This document shows positions 18,577 through 27,481 of a DNA stretch of 64,000 bases, one piece after another (positions within the stretch are counted from its first letter, which is position 1; the number at the start of each line of letters is the position of its first letter). Made by a program: the position numbers and the translations under genes. This DNA is from a bacterium (GTDB lineage Bacteria; Verrucomicrobiota; Verrucomicrobiia; Limisphaerales; UBA11358). Below the pieces are notes generated by a model. That model did no database searches and was not told where the DNA came from. It was given only the letters and a program-made list of their open reading frames with translations. Location: contig JAJXXW010000080.1 in NCBI GenBank assembly GCA_021780905.1, forward strand, positions 1 through 64,000. Reading direction: 5' to 3'.

Positions 18577-19251
18577 ATGAAAAAATTGTTCAAATGGTTT
18601 TTTACGCTGGTGCTGCTGGTCGTGGTGCTGGCGGTGGTTTTACTTTTGTCGCTGGACACGATTCTGCGCGTCGTCGCCGAGAACCGCATCCGCGCGCAGA
18701 CTGGCATGGACGCCGAGATCGGGAAATTTCATCTCGGTTTGCTCGAGCCGGTCGTAACTATCAAAGATTTCAAGCTTTACAACCCGCCATCCTTCGGCGG
18801 CACGCCGTTCCTCAACATTCCCGAAATCCACGTCGAATACGACCGGGCGGCGCTGGCGAAAAACCAGATTCACCTCACGCTGATCCGCTTCAACCTCGGC
18901 GAACTGGACATCGTGAGAAACGAGGCCGGCCAGACGAATCTGTTCGCGCTCGGCCTGGCGCTGCCGAAGAAAGGCGCGGCGGGCGCCGGCGATCAGCGGT
19001 TGAAGGAAATAAAACAGCGAACCGGTCTGGACTTTCGAGGCATTGACGCGCTGAATGTATCCGTCGGCACAGCGCGGTTCATTGACCTGAAAGACCCGCG
19101 CAACAACCGCGAGCAGAAAATCGGCATTGATAATGTGGTGATGAAAAATGTGCGGACGCCAGCCGATCTCGCCGGCCTGATGGTGCTGGTCGCGCTGCGC
19201 AGCGGGGATTTCCTCACCGGCGCGCTCGGCCCCGGCGTGAATTTGAAGTGA
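18577..19251 (+). CDS. AsmA-like/DUF748-type membrane-anchored protein
   Basis: 224 residues with one N-terminal membrane anchor (FKWFFTLVLLVVVLAVVLLLS, residues 5-25) and a periplasmic part rich in beta-strands. The segment RAQTGMDAEIGKFHLGLLEPVVTIKDFKLYNP is the usual start of AsmA-like repeats, as in YhdP/TamB-type lipid-transport bridging proteins. It is far shorter than most AsmA proteins, as are several Verrucomicrobia homologues I would expect; whether it is complete is unclear, but a normal stop is present. ATG 18577 is the only good start. Confidence 0.7.
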   Translation: MKKLFKWFFTLVLLVVVLAVVLLLSLDTILRVVAENRIRAQTGMDAEIGKFHLGLLEPVVTIKDFKLYNPPSFGGTPFLNIPEIHVEYDRAALAKNQIHLTLIRFNLGELDIVRNEAGQTNLFALGLALPKKGAAGAGDQRLKEIKQRTGLDFRGIDALNVSVGTARFIDLKDPRNNREQKIGIDNVVMKNVRTPADLAGLMVLVALRSGDFLTGALGPGVNLK

Positions 19252-19324
19252 TCGGGCGGGCGGGCGTCCGCGCACGCCGCTGCCGGCTTTTGACTTCCCA
19301 CCCGATTCAGTTAATTTGGCTGGC

Positions 19325-20611
19325 ATGTCGTTGACCGAACAGATGACGCAATTGGCGAAGCTCGCCAAGGCCGCGTCGCGCGAACTCGCCAAACTGACGA
19401 CGGCGGAGAAAAACGCCTGCCTGTTCGCGATGGCCACCGCCTTGGAGCAAAACGCCGCCGCCATCAAGCAAGCCAATGCGCTCGACATGGAATTCGGCGC
19501 GAGCCACGGCCTCTCCGCCGCGATGCTGGACCGGCTCCAGCTCGACGACAAACGCATCGCCGGCATGGCGCGCGGCTTGCGCGAGGTCGCCGTGTTGCCG
19601 GATCCCGTCGGAAAAATCCTCGACGAGCGCATCCGTCCGAACGGACTCAAGCTGCAAAAAATTTCCACGCCCATCGGCGTCGTCGTCATCATCTACGAAT
19701 CCCGCCCCAACGTGACGGCGGACGCGGCGAGCCTGTGTTTCAAATCCGGCAACGCCACGATCCTGCGCGGCGGCAAAGAGGCGTTGAACTCAAATCAAAT
19801 CATCGCCAGGACCATGATTGATGCGGGTAAAATCGCGCATCGCGGCTTTCCCGAACACGCGATTCAAGTCGTGCCCACACCCGACCGCGAAGCGATTCCC
19901 GCACTGCTTTCGCTCACGCAATATGTGGATTTGTGCATGCCCCGCGGCGGCGAGAGCCTCATCCGCGCGGTGGCGGACTGCTCGAAAGTGCCCGTCATCA
20001 AGCATTACAAGGGCGTCTGCCACGTCTTCGTGGACGCTGACGCGGATTTGAAAATGGCGGAAGAAATTGTGATGAACGCCAAAGTGCAGCGTCCCGGCGT
20101 CTGCAACGCGGCGGAGACTTTGCTCGTGGACAAGGGCATTGCCGAGAAGTTTCTTCCGCAGATGGCGCAGAAACTCGCAGACAAAAAGGTCGAGTTGCGC
20201 TGCGACCCGGTTGCGCTCGGCCTCGTTCAATCCGCAATCCGCAATCCGCAATCCGCAATCAAGCCGGCCGCCGAACAGGATTATTTCACGGAATACAACG
20301 ATTACATCCTCAACGTCCGGGTCGTGGACGGCGTGCAGGCGGCGATTGACCACATCAATTTTTACGGCTCAGCGCACTCGGACAGCATCGTCACGAAAAA
20401 CGAGGCGCACGCGAAGCGGTTTCTCGCCGAAGTGGATTCGGCGGCGGTGTATTGGAACGCCAGCACGCGCTTTACCGACGGCGGCGAGTTCGGTATGGGC
20501 GCGGAAATTGGCATCAGCACCGACAAGATTGGCGCGCGCGGCCCGATGGGCTTGGCCGAATTGACCAGCTACAAATGGCTCGGCATCGGCAATGGACAGG
20601 TCAGGAATTAA
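19325..20611 (+). CDS. proA: Gamma-glutamyl phosphate reductase (proline biosynthesis)
   Basis: 428 residues. It reduces gamma-glutamyl phosphate to glutamate-5-semialdehyde with NADPH. Diagnostic segments: LKLQKISTPIGVVVIIYESRP, the catalytic Cys in RPGVCNAAETLLV, and the C-terminal STRFTDGGEFGMGAEIGIST and ARGPMGL. Start at ATG 19325 (an in-frame TTG lies 9 bp upstream). An oddity is a 33-bp tract of the 7-mer CAATCCG at 20228-20260 that adds SAIRNPQSAIRNPQS-type residues in the variable loop before AEQDYFTEYND; ProA of other bacteria has only a few residues there. The reading frame stays intact, so the enzyme is probably active. Confidence 0.95.
   Translation: MSLTEQMTQLAKLAKAASRELAKLTTAEKNACLFAMATALEQNAAAIKQANALDMEFGASHGLSAAMLDRLQLDDKRIAGMARGLREVAVLPDPVGKILDERIRPNGLKLQKISTPIGVVVIIYESRPNVTADAASLCFKSGNATILRGGKEALNSNQIIARTMIDAGKIAHRGFPEHAIQVVPTPDREAIPALLSLTQYVDLCMPRGGESLIRAVADCSKVPVIKHYKGVCHVFVDADADLKMAEEIVMNAKVQRPGVCNAAETLLVDKGIAEKFLPQMAQKLADKKVELRCDPVALGLVQSAIRNPQSAIKPAAEQDYFTEYNDYILNVRVVDGVQAAIDHINFYGSAHSDSIVTKNEAHAKRFLAEVDSAAVYWNASTRFTDGGEFGMGAEIGISTDKIGARGPMGLAELTSYKWLGIGNGQVRN
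20228..20260 (+). repeat. In-frame CAATCCG heptamer tract inside proA
   Basis: Four exact copies of CAATCCG plus CAATC. Twenty-one bases (three units) encode seven residues, so the frame survives only for certain copy numbers; loss or gain of one unit would shift it. Confidence 0.9.
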
Positions 20612-20612
20612 T

Positions 20613-20678
20613 CAGCCACAGATGCACACAAATGAAACACAGATTATAGGATCCGGCAATCTGTGTTAATCTGTGGCC
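20613..20678. repeat. Intergenic hairpin of CACAGAT/ATCTGTG units
   Basis: The left arm (20613-20645, CACAGAT repeated) mirrors the right arm (20658-20677, ATCTGTG repeated). It begins 2 bp after the proA stop and runs to within 10 bp of the next gene's likely GTG start. It makes the earlier GTG at 20673 an unlikely start because that codon belongs to the repeat arm. Confidence 0.75.
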
Positions 20679-20687
20679 TGGAATTTT

Positions 20688-22043
20688 GTGAACTCACCCG
20701 CTGACCAAGCCAAATTCATCCGCGATTCCATTCCCGTCGGCGGACTTTTTGCCGGATTGGAATGGAAGATTTCGCCGACGCCATTTCCGCTGGGCGAAGC
20801 TCTGGCGAAGGAAATCGAGTCGCTGGGGCGCGTGCTGCTGCAGTTTTATCGCGCGACCAATCTGCTCTACCGCAAGAGCGTCGAAGGCAAACAGCCGGAA
20901 TGGGTCGCGCGCTGGCTCGACCTCGGCAAACCCGCCGACCTCATCGCGCGGCAACGCTCCATCGCCTTCAAGAATGACGTGCCCCGCGTCATCCGCCCGG
21001 ACATTTTGCTGACGGAAAACGGTTTCAGCATCACGGAACTGGATTCCGTGCCCGGCGGCATCGGGCTGACCGGCTGGTTGAATCAGACTTATGGCCGATG
21101 GCCGATGGCCGATGGCCAATCTAAACAATTGGAGACTGGAAATTCCAAATTGGAAATTTTGGGCGGTGCGGATGGGATGCTGCGCGGGTTTGAATCCATC
21201 TTTGGCGACGCAAAGCAAGTTCACCTCGTCGTCTCGGAAGAGGCGGCGACGTATCGGCCGGAGATGCAGTGGCTCGCCAACCAGATCGGTAATTCAAAAT
21301 TCAAAATTCAAAATTCAAAGTTTGAAGATTTTGCCGAGGGCGATGCGGTTTATCGCTTCTTCGAGCTGTTTGATTTACCCAATGTTGCCAACGCAAAAAA
21401 AATCTTTGAACTGGCGGCGGAAATGAAAATCCGCCTCACGCCGCCGCCCAAGCCGGTGTTCGAGGAGAAGATGCTGTTCGCGCTGCTGTGGAACCGGAAC
21501 CTGCAAAATTTCTGGCGGCAGGAACTCGGCGAAGGTTTTTTGGCGCGGCTGAAAAAAATTATCCCCTACACCTGGCTGGTGGACCCGGCACCGCTGCCGC
21601 CGCACGCGGCGATTCCCGAATTGAATCTCACGGACTGGTCGCAACTCAAAACGATGTCACAGAAGGAGCGTGATTTGATTTTGAAGGTGTCGGGCTTCTC
21701 GGAAAATGCCTGGGGTGCCCGCGGCGTTTTTCTCGGCAGCGATTTGTCGGCCGCTGATTGGAGCGCGGCCGTGGATGCAGCACTGCGGAATTTCGAGACG
21801 TCGCCGAGCGTGCTGCAGCGGTTCCACAAGCCGTCGCTGGTGGACGCAAGGTGGTTTGATTTCACGAAGAACGAAGTCGTGCCGATGAAGGGCCGGGCGC
21901 GGCTGTGTCCGTATTATTTCGTCAGCGGCGAAGGCGATGCGGCGCGGCCGGCGCTCGGCGGTGTGCTGGCGACAATTGTTCCCGCCGACAAAAAAATTGT
22001 GCATGGGATGAGCGACGCGGTTGTGGCACCCTGTGCGCCATGA
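20688..22043 (+). CDS. Unrecognised cytoplasmic protein, possibly ATP-grasp-like
   Basis: 451 residues from GTG 20688 (a GTG at 20673 lies inside a repeat arm). No signal peptide or membrane helix. Segments such as RPDILLTENGFSITELDSVP and the C-terminal DARWFDFTKNEVVPMKGRARL with LCPYYFV recall the metal/ATP site of circularly permuted ATP-grasp ligases, but the match is by eye and weak. Two repeat tracts (21093-21120 and 21292-21319) insert about 25 and 10 residues (YGRWPMADGQ..., NSKFKIQNSKFE) between otherwise ordinary segments. Its TGA overlaps the ATG of marC, so the two are translated together. Confidence 0.6.
   Translation: MNSPADQAKFIRDSIPVGGLFAGLEWKISPTPFPLGEALAKEIESLGRVLLQFYRATNLLYRKSVEGKQPEWVARWLDLGKPADLIARQRSIAFKNDVPRVIRPDILLTENGFSITELDSVPGGIGLTGWLNQTYGRWPMADGQSKQLETGNSKLEILGGADGMLRGFESIFGDAKQVHLVVSEEAATYRPEMQWLANQIGNSKFKIQNSKFEDFAEGDAVYRFFELFDLPNVANAKKIFELAAEMKIRLTPPPKPVFEEKMLFALLWNRNLQNFWRQELGEGFLARLKKIIPYTWLVDPAPLPPHAAIPELNLTDWSQLKTMSQKERDLILKVSGFSENAWGARGVFLGSDLSAADWSAAVDAALRNFETSPSVLQRFHKPSLVDARWFDFTKNEVVPMKGRARLCPYYFVSGEGDAARPALGGVLATIVPADKKIVHGMSDAVVAPCAP
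21093..21120 (+). repeat. In-frame GGCCGAT heptamer tract
   Basis: Three exact GGCCGAT units and a degenerate fourth (GGCCAAT), followed by an AT-rich repeat-like stretch to about 21160. It codes for GRWPMADGQ-type residues. The same heptamer on the other strand (ATCGGCC) occurs at 29610-29635. Confidence 0.9.
21292..21319 (+). repeat. In-frame ATTCAAA heptamer tract
   Basis: Four exact ATTCAAA units, coding NSKFKIQNSKF-type residues. Related units (ATTTTGA on the plus strand) are found at 55315-55349 and 57078-57105. Confidence 0.9.
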
Positions 22044-22675
22044 GCCTGCTCGAATACAGTCTGCTCGCGGCGAGTTCGCTGTTTGTGATCGTGGATCCGT
22101 TCGCGGTGATCCCGGCGTTCATCGCGATGACGCCAAACGATTCGCCGGCGGAACGGACGCGCATGGCGAAAATCGCCAGCTTCGTGGTGGCGGGCGTGCT
22201 GATCGTTTTCGGTTTCGCCGGTCAACGGCTCTTCCAACTGCTCGGCATCACCATGCCGGCCTTTCAGATTGCGGCGAGCATCGTCCTGCTGCTGGTGGCG
22301 TTGGACATGTTGCGGGCGCAGCGCTCGCGCGTTCAGGAAACCAATGAGGAAACCGCCGCCGGCACGGAGAAAACCGACATCGCCGTAACGCCGCTGGCAA
22401 TTCCCATGTTGTCCGGCCCGGGCGCCATCTCGACCGTCATCCTGCTGCAATCCGAGGCGAAAACGATCTGGCACAGCGTCGCGCTGGGCGGCTGCATCGT
22501 GCTGGTGGCCTTCGCGACCTACTGGATTTTGCGCGTGGCGGCGCATGGCACGAAATGGCTCAACCCCATCGCCCTGCGCATCGGCACGCGCGTCATGGGA
22601 CTGCTGCTGGCGGCCATCGCGGTGCAGTTCATGGTCAACGCGCTGAAGTCGCTGATGCCGCATTGGTTTGAATAA
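22040..22675 (+). CDS. MarC-family membrane protein
   Basis: 211 residues with six transmembrane helices. The start LLEYSLLAASSLFVIVDPFAVIPAF, the second-half TPLAIPMLSGPGAISTVI and the final RVMGLLLAAIAVQFMVNAL are characteristic of the MarC/NAAT family of inner-membrane proteins, whose transport role is unsettled. ATG 22040 overlaps the TGA of the preceding gene (ATGA). Confidence 0.9.
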   Translation: MSLLEYSLLAASSLFVIVDPFAVIPAFIAMTPNDSPAERTRMAKIASFVVAGVLIVFGFAGQRLFQLLGITMPAFQIAASIVLLLVALDMLRAQRSRVQETNEETAAGTEKTDIAVTPLAIPMLSGPGAISTVILLQSEAKTIWHSVALGGCIVLVAFATYWILRVAAHGTKWLNPIALRIGTRVMGLLLAAIAVQFMVNALKSLMPHWFE

Positions 22676-22858
22676 ACCACGGCGGTGCGGATGGAAATTC
22701 CCGCGCCAACGCCGGGGTTCGTTTGAACTTCGCCCTCGGCCGACCGCTGCCGGCGATTTGCGTGCGCCCCGTCGTGGTCGCGGCTCCGGGTCCGCCCGCG
22801 CCATCGCCCGATTCCGGTTTTCCACGGACACCACGGCTACGGCGGTCATCGCTGGTAA

Positions 22859-24091
22859 ATGATCAGCCGCACCAAGGCGGCCGTCCAGACGGCGGCCATT
22901 TTGTTGACGGCGGCCGGCGGCAATTCCCTTTCGTCCGTGCGGCGGCTGTGCCATCCTTCCAGCGTGACGCGCACGGAAAAACTGCTGGCCGAACTCATCG
23001 CTTTGCCGAGCGTGAACCCGGCCTTCCTGCCGCCGCGCCATCCGCACGCCGGCGAATCGCGCGTCGCCGATTTTCTCGCCGCCACCGCCGCCCGCGCCGG
23101 ATTGGAAGTGGAACTCCAAACCATTTTGCCCGGTCGCGCCAATATCATCGCCCGCTTGCGGCCAGCTGGAAAAATCAAGCAAACCCTCCTGCTCGCGCCG
23201 CATCTGGACACCGTCGGCGCGGCGGGAACCAAATTTATTCCCCAGCGCAAAAACGGCCGGCTCTACGGTCGCGGCGCGTGCGACACGAAGGGTTCCGTCG
23301 CCGCAATGTTGTCCGCGGTGCTGGAATTGGCCGGCGGCAAAAACCGGCCGACGCACACACAGATTGTCTTCGCTGGCTTGATGGACGAAGAGAGTGCGCA
23401 AGCCGGTTCGCGCGCGCTGACGGCGAGTGGTTTTACGGCGGATCTGGCCATCGTCGGCGAGCCAACCAAGCTGCAAGTCGTCACCGCGCACAAGGGCAGC
23501 TTGTGGCTGCAACTCACCGCGCGCGGGCAGGCGGCGCACGGCGCGACGCCGCACCTCGGCCACAATGCCGTCCACGAAATGGCGCGGATCGTGGACGCGC
23601 TGGAGACGGATTACGCGCAGCAGTTGAAGCGACGCAAACATCCGCTGCTCGGTTCCGGCACGGTGAACACGGGGAAAATTTACGGCGGCACCCAGCCGAA
23701 CATCGTGCCGGATGCCTGCGTAATTGAGGTTGACCGGCGCACGCTGCCGGGCGAAACGGAAAAATCCGTCATCCGCGAAATCACCGCGCTGTTGCGGGCG
23801 AAAAAGCTGTCCGCACAGTTCACCCCCACCAAACTTGCACCCTGCCTGCCGCTGGAAACCGATGCCCGGCGGCCGCTGGTGCGGCAATTTCTGCGCAGCA
23901 CGAGCCAGCGGCGACCCGTGGGCGTGGATTATTTTTGCGACGCGGCGGTCCTGGCGGCGGGCGGGAGCCCGAGCGTGGTGTTCGGCCCCGGCGACATCGC
24001 GCAGGCGCACACGGCGGACGAATGGATTTCGCTGGCGGAACTGGAGCGCGGCAAAGATTTGCTCGTCCGGTTTTTCTCGACGCTGTCGTGA
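22859..24091 (+). CDS. M20-family amidohydrolase (ArgE/DapE-like)
   Basis: Up to 410 residues. Metal ligands typical of M20 enzymes are visible: APHLDTVG (His, Asp), GRGACDTKGSVAAML (bridging Asp), MDEES (catalytic and metal Glu), IVGEPT, and the dimerisation domain with ARGQAAHGATPHLGHNAV. It would hydrolyse an N-acyl amino acid such as acetylornithine or succinyl-diaminopimelate; which one is not decided by sequence. ATG 22859 gives a 35-residue extension before VTRTEKLLAELIALPSVNP; a GTG start there (22964) is equally possible. 183-bp gap after marC holds no gene. Confidence 0.85.
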   Translation: MISRTKAAVQTAAILLTAAGGNSLSSVRRLCHPSSVTRTEKLLAELIALPSVNPAFLPPRHPHAGESRVADFLAATAARAGLEVELQTILPGRANIIARLRPAGKIKQTLLLAPHLDTVGAAGTKFIPQRKNGRLYGRGACDTKGSVAAMLSAVLELAGGKNRPTHTQIVFAGLMDEESAQAGSRALTASGFTADLAIVGEPTKLQVVTAHKGSLWLQLTARGQAAHGATPHLGHNAVHEMARIVDALETDYAQQLKRRKHPLLGSGTVNTGKIYGGTQPNIVPDACVIEVDRRTLPGETEKSVIREITALLRAKKLSAQFTPTKLAPCLPLETDARRPLVRQFLRSTSQRRPVGVDYFCDAAVLAAGGSPSVVFGPGDIAQAHTADEWISLAELERGKDLLVRFFSTLS

Positions 24092-24110
24092 TTTCAGGAA
24101 TTTACCGGCT

Positions 24111-25223
24111 ATGCAAAAAAACCTTTCAGGGTTAACCCTCGGCGGCCTGCTGTTGGCTGGGCTGATCATTCCGGTCTGTGGCGGCGAAGAAACCAAGACG
24201 GTCGGCGGGCCGGCACGAACCTTCAACGTCCGCGATTACGGTGCCGTGGGCGATGACCAGACCGACAACACCGAGGCGTTTTCGGCCTGTCTGAAGGCGG
24301 TGCTCACCGCCGGTGGCGGGCGCATGTTTCTGCCGGACGGCGTCTATCGCGGGCGCATCCTCATTCCGCCGGTTTCAAAACCCATGCCGAGCTGGATCAC
24401 CGTGGAAATCACCGGCGAAAGCGAACCGGCACTCGTGTTCGGCACCGTCGGAAATTTCCCCCTGCAAAATCACGGCGCGATTGTGAAGTGTCTGGCGCAG
24501 AATGGCCCCGCTGTCATCTCGGCGGCGCGTTCGCCGCAATCGCTTTACGGCGGATTTTCGGCGGTCTATGCAGTGCTCAAGAATCTGGACGTGCGGACGG
24601 ACGACAATCCGGGCATCAGCGGCATTGACCTGAATTATGCCATGCAGGCCAAGCTGGAGAACGTCTTCATCAACACCGGCGTTTATAGCGTGCAGGCGGC
24701 CAAGCCGACCCACGGCACCTGTGGCCTGATCACGCCGGCCAACAATAACGCCGCCCTGACCATCCTGCGGAACGTGGTGGTGACCGGATTTCACACTGGC
24801 ATCCTGGTCAACGAGCACACCGACGGAGAAAACATTAACTTAGCCTGCAATTTCAACGGCCTGGAATTTCCCTTCGCACATCACGCATCACACTTCGGTC
24901 GGGTGGGCGCGCAGCGTTGCACCCGTGCCATCGCGGTGACCGGCCGGCACGCTTTTTCCATCGAACAACTCGACATTGAGATTGCTGGGAAGCTACAGAC
25001 CGATGCCAACAACGCCTGGCAGGCGACGGAGTTCAACATTGACGATCCCCGGAATCTCGGCGTGGCGGACATCAATTACTGGGTGGTTGAGGGCGGTGTG
25101 GGGGCCATCGAAAAGTTCACCATCAACGGCGGCGCCTCAATCCGGGCCCGCAGGATTGGTTCCGCTCCCGCCGGAAACGAGCGAACCGGAGCGGAGCAAA
25201 ACGGAACCCAGCCCGCAAAATAA
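24111..25223 (+). CDS. Exported right-handed beta-helix protein (pectate lyase 3-like)
   Basis: 370 residues. ATG 24111 opens a signal peptide (MQKNLSGLTLGGLLLAGLIIPVCG). The segment RTFNVRDYGAVGDDQTDNTEAFSACLKA at about residues 40-67 is the typical first coil of the Pectate_lyase_3 superfamily, followed by FLPDGVYRGRI and a series of beta-helix coils. Such proteins bind or cleave polysaccharides; catalytic residues cannot be pointed out, and it could be a non-catalytic helix. It follows the M20 gene by 19 bp and precedes a polysaccharide flippase. Confidence 0.8.
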   Translation: MQKNLSGLTLGGLLLAGLIIPVCGGEETKTVGGPARTFNVRDYGAVGDDQTDNTEAFSACLKAVLTAGGGRMFLPDGVYRGRILIPPVSKPMPSWITVEITGESEPALVFGTVGNFPLQNHGAIVKCLAQNGPAVISAARSPQSLYGGFSAVYAVLKNLDVRTDDNPGISGIDLNYAMQAKLENVFINTGVYSVQAAKPTHGTCGLITPANNNAALTILRNVVVTGFHTGILVNEHTDGENINLACNFNGLEFPFAHHASHFGRVGAQRCTRAIAVTGRHAFSIEQLDIEIAGKLQTDANNAWQATEFNIDDPRNLGVADINYWVVEGGVGAIEKFTINGGASIRARRIGSAPAGNERTGAEQNGTQPAK

Positions 25224-25265
25224 ATTCTTTCCACTTCCGGCCGCTTGCGCCAATCTCCGCGGCCA

Positions 25266-26549
25266 ATGAGCAGCCTCGAAAAGCTTCCGACCATTGACCA
25301 CAAGCCGCACGCGGCGTTTTTCCGCCAGAGCGGCTGGCTGATGATCGCCACCATCCTGGCCGGCCTCATGGCGTATGGCGTGCATCCGCTCGCCAAAAAA
25401 ATCTCCGCGGCCGAATACAGCATTTTCGGGACGATGCTGATGGTGACGGCGTGCATCCCGACGCTGCCGCTGCAAATGGTGTTCGCGCAGCAGACGGCGG
25501 GCGCGCTGGCGACGAATCGCGGGCGGCAGCTCGCGGGCATGATCCGGCTGGGCTGGCTGTGGACCTTGATCCTGTGGGCGGTGGCGGCGCTGGTCGTGCT
25601 GTTGTTTCAAAAACAAATCGCCGAACGCTGGCAGCTCGACGGCCTGGAAATTTTGTGGGTGACGCTGGCGGTGGTGCTGATGAATTTGTGGATGCCGCTG
25701 TTTTCCGGCGTGCTGCAAGGGCGGCAGGATTTTTTCTGGCTGGGCTGGGGCGCGATTGTCAGCGGCCTCGGGCGCATCGGTGTGGCGGCGGTGATCGTGC
25801 TGGCGTTTCACGGCGGTGCGACCGGGATGATCGCGGGCGGGTTCTTCGGCCTCGGCGCGTGGGCGGCCATCGGGATCTGGCGGACGCGGGATTTGTGGTC
25901 CATCAATCCGGAGCCGTTTGACGGGCACGGCTTGTTCCGGCAGGTCGCGCCGTTGATGCTGGGTTTCGGCGCGTGCCAGTTTTTGTTCACGACGGACACG
26001 ATGTATGCGAAGGCGTTTTTTTCCGGTGATGAAATGGCGGCTTACGTCGCGGCGGGAACGCTGTCGCGCGGACTGCTCTGGGTGGTGCTGCCCCTGGCGA
26101 CGGTGATGTTTCCAAAAATTGTCCAGGCGAACGCGAAGTCGGAAAAAAGCAACCTGCTGGCGGTTGTTTTGCTCGGCACAGCGGCGCTGGCGATTTGCGG
26201 CGCGGCGGGCTTGTGCGTCGTCGGGCCGTTGGTGGTGAAGCTGGTCTATACGCCGGAATACGTCGCGGCGACGACGAAACTGCTGCCGTGGTATGCGGGG
26301 GCGATGATCCCGCTGGCGCTGGCGAATGTGCTGGTGAACGACCTGCTGGCGCGCGCGAAATTCAAGATCGTGCCGCCGATGGTGCTGCTGGCGCTGGCCT
26401 ATGGCGGCACGCTGCCGTTCATGCTGCACCAATTTCCCGGCCGCATGGAAGTGGCGCTGCAAACGCTGGGCGCGTTCAATTTGCTGCTGCTCGCGGTCTG
26501 CGCGTGGTTCACCTGGGGCGTCAAAGACCGGACGAAGATCGACGGTTGA
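25266..26549 (+). CDS. Polysaccharide/oligosaccharide flippase-like membrane protein (Wzx/MATE type)
   Basis: 427 residues with about 12 transmembrane helices (first helix FFRQSGWLMIATILAGLMAYG). The pattern of paired helices and the ISAAEYSIFGTMLMV and GVLQGRQDFFWLGW segments fit the polysaccharide-biosynthesis flippase superfamily. Start at ATG 25266; an ATG 21 bp upstream is in frame but adds only RQSPRP. Next to it, on the opposite strand, is a GT2 glycosyltransferase, consistent with surface-glycan export. Confidence 0.8.
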   Translation: MSSLEKLPTIDHKPHAAFFRQSGWLMIATILAGLMAYGVHPLAKKISAAEYSIFGTMLMVTACIPTLPLQMVFAQQTAGALATNRGRQLAGMIRLGWLWTLILWAVAALVVLLFQKQIAERWQLDGLEILWVTLAVVLMNLWMPLFSGVLQGRQDFFWLGWGAIVSGLGRIGVAAVIVLAFHGGATGMIAGGFFGLGAWAAIGIWRTRDLWSINPEPFDGHGLFRQVAPLMLGFGACQFLFTTDTMYAKAFFSGDEMAAYVAAGTLSRGLLWVVLPLATVMFPKIVQANAKSEKSNLLAVVLLGTAALAICGAAGLCVVGPLVVKLVYTPEYVAATTKLLPWYAGAMIPLALANVLVNDLLARAKFKIVPPMVLLALAYGGTLPFMLHQFPGRMEVALQTLGAFNLLLLAVCAWFTWGVKDRTKIDG

Positions 26550-26584
26550 AAATGTCGGCCGGTGAATTTTTCCGCCGCCCGCCG

Positions 26585-27424
26585 TTATTTTCCCGCTTTC
26601 GGCTTCAGTTGTTTGGCCGTTCCGGCCAGCGGCTGCGGCGCGCGCAATTTTTTGTAAATCCAGCCTTCCACCGGCCGCAGCCGCCGGAGCAGCCGGTGGA
26701 ACGGCGAATACACCAGGCGCAGGCGCACCACGGACAAAAACATCGTCAGCGACGACCGGCCAAGGACGACCTTGGATCCCGCCTGGTCGGTCCACTCGGT
26801 CGGCACTTCGAGGACGCGAAAGCCCGCCCGCTTCATCGAATAAAGCAGGTTGATGTCAAACGCCATGTCCGCGATGCTCAGCGTCGGGTGGATTTTTTCG
26901 GCGACCTCGCGCCGCATCACCTTCGCGCCGCATTGCGTGTCGCGGATGTTCATCCAGAACAAGACTTGCACGATAAAATGAAACACGCGGCTGGCGAACC
27001 GGCGGTTATTCGTCTGCGCCTGGTGGATCACCGCGCCCGGCAGCCAGCGCGAGCCGATGACGCAGTCCGCCGCGCCCAATTTTTTGACCAGATCCAGATA
27101 CGCCGCCGGCGGCGTGGCCCCGTCCGCATCCACATAGCCGATCAAATCGGCGTGGCCGGCCAGCTTGAGCCCCTCGATCAGCGCGCCGCCCTTGCCGATG
27201 GCCGCCGGAAAATCCAGCCAACCGATGCAGGAAAAATCCTTTGCCACCCGCTGCACCACGGCGAGCGTGCGGTCGCGGCAGCCGTTCAGCACGACGACGA
27301 GTTGGAACGGCCCGGAAAAATTGCGGCCAAAAAAATCCGCGAACGCGCGCAGCACCGGTTCGATGCGCGCTTCTTCATTGTAAGCCGGAATGAGGAGCAA
27401 CAGGCTGGGCTCGGGCACGACCAT
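26585..27424 (-). CDS. Family 2 glycosyltransferase, dolichyl/undecaprenyl-phosphate sugar synthase-like
   Basis: 279 residues with a GT-A fold: LLLIPAYNEEARIEPVL (10-26), the donor-site segment GKGGALIEGLKLA, and the metal-binding DxD-like YVDADGATPP. DTQCGAKVMRREVAEKI and the C-terminal helix resemble DPM1/ALG5-like enzymes that load a sugar on a polyprenyl phosphate. Convergent with the flippase gene (35-bp gap). Which sugar is moved is not readable. Confidence 0.88.
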   Translation of the reverse strand: MVVPEPSLLLLIPAYNEEARIEPVLRAFADFFGRNFSGPFQLVVVLNGCRDRTLAVVQRVAKDFSCIGWLDFPAAIGKGGALIEGLKLAGHADLIGYVDADGATPPAAYLDLVKKLGAADCVIGSRWLPGAVIHQAQTNNRRFASRVFHFIVQVLFWMNIRDTQCGAKVMRREVAEKIHPTLSIADMAFDINLLYSMKRAGFRVLEVPTEWTDQAGSKVVLGRSSLTMFLSVVRLRLVYSPFHRLLRRLRPVEGWIYKKLRAPQPLAGTAKQLKPKAGK

Positions 27425-27481
27425 TCACTAACAGATTTCACGGCGTCAGGCAACCTTGCACCGGCGCGCCCATCTGGTTGG

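Noticed and set aside
20228..20260. CRISPR array suspected from the short tandem repeats
   Set aside because: Units are 7 bases with no spacers, and no cas gene is present in the window.
21914..24226. A 770-codon open frame on the minus strand
   Set aside because: It lies opposite marC and the M20 gene and is Arg/His/Gln-rich shadow sequence.
25137..26795. A 552-codon open frame on the minus strand
   Set aside because: Antiparallel to the flippase gene; its composition (QHHRQRHPQ type) is that of a shadow frame.
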